A DNA stretch of 33,449 bases, from contig CANREO010000004.1 of the NCBI GenBank assembly GCA_947629635.1, positions 1-33,449 of the forward strand, given 5' to 3'. How positions within the stretch are numbered: position 1 is the first letter of the stretch; each line of letters begins with the position of its first letter. The notes beneath the pieces are model-generated. The model worked only from the letters and a program-made list of their open reading frames with translations. It was not told the DNA's origin and made no database searches. Shown in pieces: positions 27,034-33,449 of this stretch. Made by a program: the position numbers and the translations under genes. The stretch is from an uncultured Clostridia bacterium (GTDB taxonomy: Bacteria > Bacillota > Clostridia > Christensenellales > CAG-917).

Positions 27034-28332
27034 ATGTCGCAAAACGGCGGAGCATATAGAGGGGCCATGTCTAAGGACAAGACAAAAAAAACCAAATATA
27101 TTCTGGACGTATCAGCCCGATTTTACCCTATAATTTCGGGAAAGAAACGGCAGAGCCTTTTCGGGCTTGTTGCGCGGCTTTGCGATGAAATAGACGGCGT
27201 TCGTCTCGAAGTAGCCGTCAACGACGCGGCAAGAAGGTTTCCCACCATATGCGCTCGCATAGTCGGCGGTTACAGTTGGCACTATGTCCGACCCAATGAC
27301 TCAAGAATCAAGGTTTTCGAAGACGACGGCGCAGTGCTTAAACCAATAGATATCAATGAAACCAACGGATATATGTTCAGGTTGAGCTATGGCGGCCGTA
27401 TCGTAAAACTCGACATTTTCCATGCATTGACGGACGCAAACGGCGGATTGGAGTTTTTGAAAGCCGTGCTCAGAAGATACAGGGAGCTTGAAGGCGTCTG
27501 CTTCGATGAGAGTTGCGGCATAGCAAACTGTTCCGATCAAGCGTCCGAGGCGGAAACGGAGGACAGTTTTGTAAGATATTATAAGCCTATTCCGCTCAGC
27601 AAACTCGGTTTGAAGGAAATGGTCGGTTTCGCTCCGCATAGGCGCAAAGGCACGTTTAACGAGGGAGGTCGCCTCAAGCGCGAAGTGAGGGCTTTCGACG
27701 CGCAAGTCGCGCTCGACATCGCCAAACTTCACGAGGCGTCTCTGACGGCATATTTTACGGGCGTATTGGCATATTGTCTGGAAAAGTTGAGCGACAACGG
27801 CAAGCCGTATGTGCTCATGATACCCGTAAATTTGAGACGCATATTTCCGTCGCGAACGCATAGAAATTTTGTCACATTCGTTCGAGTAGTCATCTATCCC
27901 AAAAAGCACAAGACTCTCGAGGAATATATTGCGTCCGCGAAGGAGCAACTTTCAAAACTCGCGACGCGCGAGAATATGGAAAAATTCATTTCCACCACGG
28001 TGCGCGGCACAAACAACGCGCTGCTCAAAAGCGTGCCGCTTGCGATAAAGACATTTTTCATCAGATTGGGCAGATTGTTCATGCGATCGAGGCAGACGAT
28101 CATTTTCAGCAACGTGGGCAAAATAGATCTTCCCGATATGCTGGGCGTGGAGCAAATGTGGCTGCAACCCAACGTTTCCAAAAATAATGTGGAAAATATG
28201 GCTTGTATAACGGTGGGCAACGTCGCGACTTTGGCTTTTACAAGGATAATCGAAGAAGATTCGCTTTCAAAACTATTCTTCGATACGCTGGTGGAACAGG
28301 GACTGACCGAACTTGACGAATACGAGGCGTAA
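27034..28332 (+). CDS. CoA-dependent acyltransferase/condensation-like superfamily protein
   Basis: HxxxDxxGG motif (IFHALTDANGGLEFLKAVL), C-terminal IIFSNVGKIDLP, VLMIPVNLRRIFPSRTHRNF. Start 27034 or 27067; the track start at 26614 runs over the divergent yabP. Confidence 0.75.
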   Translation: MSQNGGAYRGAMSKDKTKKTKYILDVSARFYPIISGKKRQSLFGLVARLCDEIDGVRLEVAVNDAARRFPTICARIVGGYSWHYVRPNDSRIKVFEDDGAVLKPIDINETNGYMFRLSYGGRIVKLDIFHALTDANGGLEFLKAVLRRYRELEGVCFDESCGIANCSDQASEAETEDSFVRYYKPIPLSKLGLKEMVGFAPHRRKGTFNEGGRLKREVRAFDAQVALDIAKLHEASLTAYFTGVLAYCLEKLSDNGKPYVLMIPVNLRRIFPSRTHRNFVTFVRVVIYPKKHKTLEEYIASAKEQLSKLATRENMEKFISTTVRGTNNALLKSVPLAIKTFFIRLGRLFMRSRQTIIFSNVGKIDLPDMLGVEQMWLQPNVSKNNVENMACITVGNVATLAFTRIIEEDSLSKLFFDTLVEQGLTELDEYEA

Positions 28333-28383
28333 ATATCGAAAATTAACGGAAATACTGCTATATGCAGAAAGATAGGTAGAACT

Positions 28384-30171
28384 ATGAAAAAACTTGATTC
28401 CGAACAACTGAGGCAACTTTATCTTGAATTTTATCATTCGAAAAGACATGCGATCATCGACTCTGCTTCTCTTATACCCGAAAACGATCCGACCGTATTG
28501 TTTACGACCGCGGGCATGCATCCGCTGGTGCCGTACCTGCTCGGCGAGAAGCATCCGTCCGGCAATCGCCTCGCGGACGTGCAGATCTGCGTGCGTACGG
28601 GAGACATCGACGAGGTGGGGGACGCATCGCATTGCACGTTTTTCGAAATGTTGGGCAGTTGGTCGCTGGGTGATTATTTCAAGAAAGAAGCTATTGAATG
28701 GGCACATGAGTTGTTGCTTGAAAAATTGGAGTTCGACAAAGACAAATTTGCCGTAACCGTGTTTAAGGGCGACGAAAATTGTCCTCGTGACGAGGAGAGC
28801 GCCGCCTGTTGGAAGGCTTTGGGGATCCCCGAGGACAGAATTTTCTATTTGGACAAGAAGCACAACTGGTGGGGACCGGCGGGGCAGACAGGGCCGTGCG
28901 GACCCGACACGGAGATGTTTATCGATACGGGCAAACCTAAGTGCTCCGAAGACTGCTCGCCCGCTTGCAGTTGCGGCAAATATCTCGAGATAGGCAACAA
29001 CGTATTTATGCAATATTTCAAAAACGCGGACGGAAGTTTTGCGCCTCTTAAACAGAAAAACGTCGACCAAGGCATGGGCCTGGAGAGGATGCTTTGCATA
29101 CTCAACGGTTATAAATCCGTATACGAGACGGATCTGTTTGCTTTCGCTATAAAAAAACTTGAGGAGCTTAGCGGCAAAAAATACGGCGAAACCGAAGACG
29201 ACACCGTTGCGATGCGCATCATAGCCGATCATACGCGCACGGCAACTTTCCTCATCGGCGATATAAAGGGCGTGTCGCCGTCAAACGTCGATCAGGGTTA
29301 TGTATTGAGACGTCTCATACGAAGAGCGATGAGATATTGCCGCAAACTCGGCATAGATGACGGCGCGCTTGTGGAAATTGCGAAATTGTATGTGGAAAAA
29401 TATAAGGGCGCGTATCCTTACATAAATGAAAACGAGCAAAGAGTCATAGATGAATTGAGCCTCGAAAAAGACAAATTCGCAAGGACCATAGAGCAGGGAT
29501 TGAAGGAATTCGACAAGGTCGTCGTGCATCTCCCCGAAGGCATGACGGTGTTTCCCGGCAAGACGGCGTTCAGACTGTACGACACGTACGGATTTCCCAT
29601 CGAAATGACCGAAGAACTCGCAAAGGAGAGAGGCTATACTCTTGACAGATCCGGCTATGACAAGGCTCTGGGCGATCATCAGGCGCTCAGCAAAGCCGGC
29701 GCGGAGCAGAAATTCAAAGGCGGTCTTGCGGACGGGGGCGAACTTACGGCGAGGCTGCACAGCGCTACGCATTTGCTTAACGCGGCGTTGAAAATCGTAC
29801 TGAACGACTCAACCATACAGCAACGAGGCAGCAATATTACCGCGGAGCGATTGCGTTTCGATTTCAACTTTCCGCGTCCGCTCACCGCAGATGAGATCTC
29901 AAAAGTTGAAGCCGTTGTCAATGAGCAAATAGCTTTGGATTCTCCCGTAACTATGGAAGAAATGAGCGTTGACGAGGCGCGTAAGCAGGGCGCGATAGGA
30001 GTATTTGCTTCAAAGTACGGAGAGATTGTCAAAGTTTATACCATAGGCAATTCCAAAGAAATCTGCGGCGGACCGCATGCAAAGCGCACCGGCGAGCTCG
30101 GAAAATTCCGCATAGTCAAGGAGCAAAGCTCATCGGCCGGCATAAGAAGGATAAAGGCAGTGTTGGAATGA
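28384..30171 (+). CDS. alaS: Alanine--tRNA ligase, short form
   Basis: LFTTAGMHPLVPYLLGEKHP, TFFEMLGSWSLGDYFKKEAI, GPAGQTGPCGPDTEMF, YLEIGNNVFMQY; editing motifs HSATHLL and CGGPH; ends at 595 aa. Confidence 0.94.
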   Translation: MKKLDSEQLRQLYLEFYHSKRHAIIDSASLIPENDPTVLFTTAGMHPLVPYLLGEKHPSGNRLADVQICVRTGDIDEVGDASHCTFFEMLGSWSLGDYFKKEAIEWAHELLLEKLEFDKDKFAVTVFKGDENCPRDEESAACWKALGIPEDRIFYLDKKHNWWGPAGQTGPCGPDTEMFIDTGKPKCSEDCSPACSCGKYLEIGNNVFMQYFKNADGSFAPLKQKNVDQGMGLERMLCILNGYKSVYETDLFAFAIKKLEELSGKKYGETEDDTVAMRIIADHTRTATFLIGDIKGVSPSNVDQGYVLRRLIRRAMRYCRKLGIDDGALVEIAKLYVEKYKGAYPYINENEQRVIDELSLEKDKFARTIEQGLKEFDKVVVHLPEGMTVFPGKTAFRLYDTYGFPIEMTEELAKERGYTLDRSGYDKALGDHQALSKAGAEQKFKGGLADGGELTARLHSATHLLNAALKIVLNDSTIQQRGSNITAERLRFDFNFPRPLTADEISKVEAVVNEQIALDSPVTMEEMSVDEARKQGAIGVFASKYGEIVKVYTIGNSKEICGGPHAKRTGELGKFRIVKEQSSSAGIRRIKAVLE

Positions 30172-30992
30172 TGACGGGATTTTGCGACACACATATACAC
30201 ACGCGCAATTCACATGACGGCAAATTGTCGATAGCCAATATTGCGGATATTGCCGTAAAAAAGGGGATATCCTATATATGTACCACGGACCACTGCGACT
30301 TTGATTTGAAGTACGGCGGTTGTCATGCCCCGTATAGAAAATATCTTAATTTGGACGCATATTATGAGGAGTGGAGATCCGTAAAATCAGCGCTTGAAGC
30401 ATCAGGAATCGACACTTTAACTATGTGTTTTGGCATAGAGGCCGGTTTTTGCGACAGTCCCGCCGCAAAGGAAGCATATAGAATCGCAATTGACAAATAC
30501 CCGTTTGACGCGGTGATAAATTCCGTGCACTGCGTCGGCGGCAAAGAGGCTTACTTTAAAAGCGCTTTCCTTTTCAAATCGAAGGAGCGCATGTACGGGG
30601 AATATTTGGATACGGTGCTTAGAAGCCTCGACGCTCCCTATCCTTATGAGATCGTCGCTCACATAGGATATATAACGCACGGCGCGCCGTATAGGGATAA
30701 GGCTCTCAGATATGAGGATTTTCCCGATAAAATAGACGATATATTAAAAGGTATTATCGATCGTGACAAGACGCTTGAGATCAACTGCCATCACGAGATG
30801 AATCCGCCGAAAGATATTCTGCAAAGATATTATGATTTGGGAGGCAGGCGTATAAGTTACGGCGGAGACAGCCATAAAGGGGAGCTATGCGCGCATTATG
30901 CAGAGGCGGCGGAGCTCTTAAGCGAAATAGGTTTTACTCATTTCAGCGTATTTAAGGCGCACAAGGAAGAGTTGATGCCCATAATCATATAA
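30168..30992 (+). CDS. PHP-domain histidinol-phosphatase family protein
   Basis: CDTHIHTRNSHDGKLSIANIADIAVKKGISYICTTDHCD; NSVHCVGGKEAY; ISYGGDSH; overlaps the alaS stop codon. Confidence 0.88.
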   Translation: MMTGFCDTHIHTRNSHDGKLSIANIADIAVKKGISYICTTDHCDFDLKYGGCHAPYRKYLNLDAYYEEWRSVKSALEASGIDTLTMCFGIEAGFCDSPAAKEAYRIAIDKYPFDAVINSVHCVGGKEAYFKSAFLFKSKERMYGEYLDTVLRSLDAPYPYEIVAHIGYITHGAPYRDKALRYEDFPDKIDDILKGIIDRDKTLEINCHHEMNPPKDILQRYYDLGGRRISYGGDSHKGELCAHYAEAAELLSEIGFTHFSVFKAHKEELMPIII

Positions 30993-31059
30993 GATAAGCG
31001 CGCTGATTGCGAAAACAATAAGAAAATTACGCGCGGCGCCGAAAAAAATTTTTGCATCG

Positions 31060-31088
31060 TTGACTTATTGAAAAAGTTAGTTTATATT
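31060..31088 (+). promoter_or_regulatory. SigA-type promoter of the AmaP-like gene
   Basis: TTGACT (31060-31065), 17 nt, TATATT (31083-31088). Confidence 0.6.
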
Positions 31089-31136
31089 ATATGAGTAAAG
31101 TCAATGCGCGTATATGCGTGTAAAGGAGAATTGGTT

Positions 31137-31847
31137 ATGAAAAAGAATTTGGCAAAGATTTTTGCTTCCGCAAGCATCGTAGTCGCTCTCATCCTCATCA
31201 TGATTTTGATCGTCACTGCTTTTGGCGGAATCGAAACGAAAGAGTTTGAAAGCAAACTCGTGAGAGGCCTTATAATGACCATCGCGATTATTTATATGTT
31301 GCTTGCGTGCATTACGCTTACGTTGCTGTTTGTGCGCAACGATGCCGTGCAGGAGATCACTGTGCGCAAAGAAAAGGGCGGCGCAGTGCGCGTGTCTGCC
31401 AGAGTAGTCGAAAAACTCATAAAGAATTCTTGCGGCTGCGTCGAGGGCGTCAAATGCAAAAAGGTAGCTCTTTTGGCGGATGATTTCGGCGTAAGGCTCA
31501 AACTCAACATCAAAGTTGTGGATAAGGATGTTTTGGAAAGCGAAACATATATAAGGACGATAATCGAGGACGCATTCCTCAAAGAGTTCGGTTTTGCGTT
31601 TAGCGCGATAGAAATCAGGGTCATGGAGCTTACGCCCAAATATAAACCCAATAAGGAAGAAATCGACGCCAAAGTAGAGCAAGAACTTGCCGAGATTAAA
31701 GAGCAAGCCGTCGAGGAAGCTCAGGAGAGGCTCGATCAAGCGCAGGCCGATGCGGAGGAGAATCCGACCGAAACTCACGACGAGGAAAATAACGTTCCCG
31801 AGGAAAAGCCGGAGCGCGAAGAGCAAGAAGAAGCTGACGAAGAATGA
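31137..31847 (+). CDS. AmaP-like (alkaline shock response membrane anchor) protein
   Basis: Two N-terminal TM spans, ITVRKEKGGAVRVSARVVEKLIKNSC core, acidic C-terminus; SD AAAGGAG places the start at 31137. Confidence 0.7.
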   Translation: MKKNLAKIFASASIVVALILIMILIVTAFGGIETKEFESKLVRGLIMTIAIIYMLLACITLTLLFVRNDAVQEITVRKEKGGAVRVSARVVEKLIKNSCGCVEGVKCKKVALLADDFGVRLKLNIKVVDKDVLESETYIRTIIEDAFLKEFGFAFSAIEIRVMELTPKYKPNKEEIDAKVEQELAEIKEQAVEEAQERLDQAQADAEENPTETHDEENNVPEEKPEREEQEEADEE

Positions 31848-31865
31848 CATCGAATAAGTCAAATT

Positions 31866-31882
31866 GCGCCGCAAAACGGCGC
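31866..31882 (+). repeat. GC-rich hairpin between the AmaP-like gene and greA
   Basis: GCGCCG-CAAAA-CGGCGC, no T-tract. Confidence 0.55.
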
Positions 31883-31905
31883 ACTTTGCGTATATAGGAG
31901 AATTT

Positions 31906-32382
31906 ATGAAAGAAGTTTATTTGACGCAGGAAGGGCTTGAGGAGCTTAAGCATAGGCTTGACGAACAGATAGTCTATCTCCGTACGGAGGTGGCTAAGAA
32001 GTTGCAGCACGCAAGAGAACTCGGAGACCTCAGCGAAAATGCCGAATATGACGCCGCCAAACAAGAGGAGAGTCAGGTCGCGCAGGAAATCAAGGATCTG
32101 GAAGAGCGCATAAAAAACGCGGTCATTATCGAAAAGAGCGGCACGCATAAGGTGTCTATAGGCAATACGGTGACCGTTGAGTATTTGGGTGAAGTGGATC
32201 TTGACGAAGATCCTGTCATGCAGGTGCAAATCGTCGGTGAGACCGAAGCGGACTACGCGAAGGGCAAAATCAGCAACGAATCCCCTTTGGGCAAAGCGCT
32301 GATAGGCAAAAAGTCGGGCGAGATAGCAAAGGTTATCGCTCTGCACGGCGAAGAGGAATACAAAGTTATTTCGATCAAGTAA
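31906..32382 (+). CDS. greA: Transcription elongation factor GreA
   Basis: YLTQEGLEELKHRLDE, HARELGDLSENAEYDAAKQEE, SPLGKALIGKKSGE; SD AGGAG places the start at 31906. Confidence 0.96.
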   Translation: MKEVYLTQEGLEELKHRLDEQIVYLRTEVAKKLQHARELGDLSENAEYDAAKQEESQVAQEIKDLEERIKNAVIIEKSGTHKVSIGNTVTVEYLGEVDLDEDPVMQVQIVGETEADYAKGKISNESPLGKALIGKKSGEIAKVIALHGEEEYKVISIK

Positions 32383-32393
32383 AAGACAATTGA

Positions 32394-32412
32394 GCCGCCG
32401 CATTGCGGCGGC
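32394..32412 (+). repeat. GC-rich hairpin between greA and lysS
   Basis: GCCGCCGC-ATT-GCGGCGGC, no T-tract. Confidence 0.6.
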
Positions 32413-32426
32413 GCTTATTTAAGGCT

Positions 32427-33449
32427 ATGGATCAGGACAACATAAACAATGCGACCAACGTTGCGCCCGAAGTCAATCCCAACGAGGTGCGTAAGGTAAG
32501 GCTTGAAAAATTGAGCGAACTTCAGGCGAGAGGCAAAAATCCGTTTGAGCATACGGCATTCGGACGCACGACTACAGCCGGCGAAATACTTGCGGATTTT
32601 GACGGATTCGAGAGCAAAGATGTCGCCGTGGCGGGCAGATTGATGTCCAAACGCATCATGGGCAAAGCAAGTTTCGGGCATATTATGGACAGCGACGGCA
32701 AACTCCAATGTTATTTCAGCCGCGACGATTTGGGCGTTGACGAATATCAGGATTTCAAAAAACTCGACGTAGGCGATATAGTAGGCATAGAAGGCGTAGT
32801 TTTTAAGACAAAGACCGGAGAGATAACCGTACATGCCAAGAGAGTGACGTTGCTTACAAAATCGCTGTTGCCGCTTCCCGAAAAATATCACGGGCTTAAG
32901 GACACGGAACTAAGATACCGTCAACGCTATGTAGATCTTATTGCGAATCCTGAAGTCAAAGACGTTTTTATAAAGAGGAGCAAGATCATAAGAGTCATAA
33001 GGGACGTTTTGGACGCCAAAGGCTTTATAGAAGTGGAAACGCCCGTACTCAACACTCTTGCCGGAGGAGCGAACGCACGCCCGTTTGTGACTCATCACAA
33101 TACGCTCGATATAGATATGTATATGCGTATTGCCACTGAGTTGCATCTTAAAAGGTGCATAGTCGGCGGCTTCGATAAGGTGTATGAGATAGGCAGGCAG
33201 TTCCGCAACGAGGGCATGGATACCAAACACAATCCCGAGTTTACGACGATAGAACTCTATCAGGCATATGCGGACTACAATGAGATGATGAATGTAGCCG
33301 AGGAGCTGTATGCCACTGCCGCCATGCGCGTGCTCGGCACCCTCGATATAGAGTATCAAGGGCAACGGTTAAATCTTCGCACGCCGTGGGAGAGGCTCAC
33401 CATGGTGGAGGCGGTAAAGAAATACACGGGGTTGGATTTCGAGTCTCGG
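32427..33449 (+). CDS. lysS: Lysine--tRNA ligase, class II (C-terminus outside window)
   Basis: Open frame from ATG 32427 to the window edge: [101 protein letters not shown]. Not in the ORF track (no stop). Confidence 0.96.
   Translation, partial: MDQDNINNATNVAPEVNPNEVRKVRLEKLSELQARGKNPFEHTAFGRTTTAGEILADFDGFESKDVAVAGRLMSKRIMGKASFGHIMDSDGKLQCYFSRDDLGVDEYQDFKKLDVGDIVGIEGVVFKTKTGEITVHAKRVTLLTKSLLPLPEKYHGLKDTELRYRQRYVDLIANPEVKDVFIKRSKIIRVIRDVLDAKGFIEVETPVLNTLAGGANARPFVTHHNTLDIDMYMRIATELHLKRCIVGGFDKVYEIGRQFRNEGMDTKHNPEFTTIELYQAYADYNEMMNVAEELYATAAMRVLGTLDIEYQGQRLNLRTPWERLTMVEAVKKYTGLDFESR

Noticed and set aside
27055-27069. TATAGA-N6-ATG before 27067 as a fifth leaderless gene
   Set aside because: The hexamer is weak, has no -35 at 17-18 nt, and a consensus promoter lies at 26965-26993.

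Overview
Chromosomal window of a spore-forming, Clostridia-like Firmicute; no rRNA, tRNA or CRISPR array was recognised. Gene order: the N-terminal part of an OmpR-type response regulator (cut by the left edge); ispE; glycogen genes glgB-glgC-glgD; a small island (InlB-repeat lipoprotein, XRE regulator, APH-fold kinase); glgA, glgP, a GH13 amylase and an unusual MFS transporter; a membrane-anchored ComEC-like MBL hydrolase and a DUF362 protein on the minus strand; mrnC-rlmB-sigH; rpsF-ssb-rpsR; spoIIR divergent from sleB-ypeB; a zinc-ribbon membrane protein; yabP-yabQ; an acyltransferase-like protein; a short alaS; a PHP phosphatase; an AmaP-like protein; greA; and lysS (cut by the right edge). 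The ORF track misses both edge genes and starts several genes too early. Most interesting signals: (1) four genes (ispE, the MBL gene, mrnC, spoIIR) have no Shine-Dalgarno and carry a -10-like hexamer exactly 6 nt before the ATG with a correctly spaced -35, which predicts leaderless mRNAs; (2) a compact divergent forespore promoter, SigF-like for spoIIR and SigG-like for sleB; (3) twin 17-bp palindromic operators between the XRE gene and the lipoprotein gene; (4) a perfect 10+10 bp palindrome at the -35 position of an extended -10 promoter of glgP; (5) a 595-aa alanyl-tRNA synthetase that keeps its editing motifs but lacks the C-Ala region; (6) an MFS carrier with about 140 aa inserted in a predicted outer loop. 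All assignments come from reading the sequence; no database search was run.
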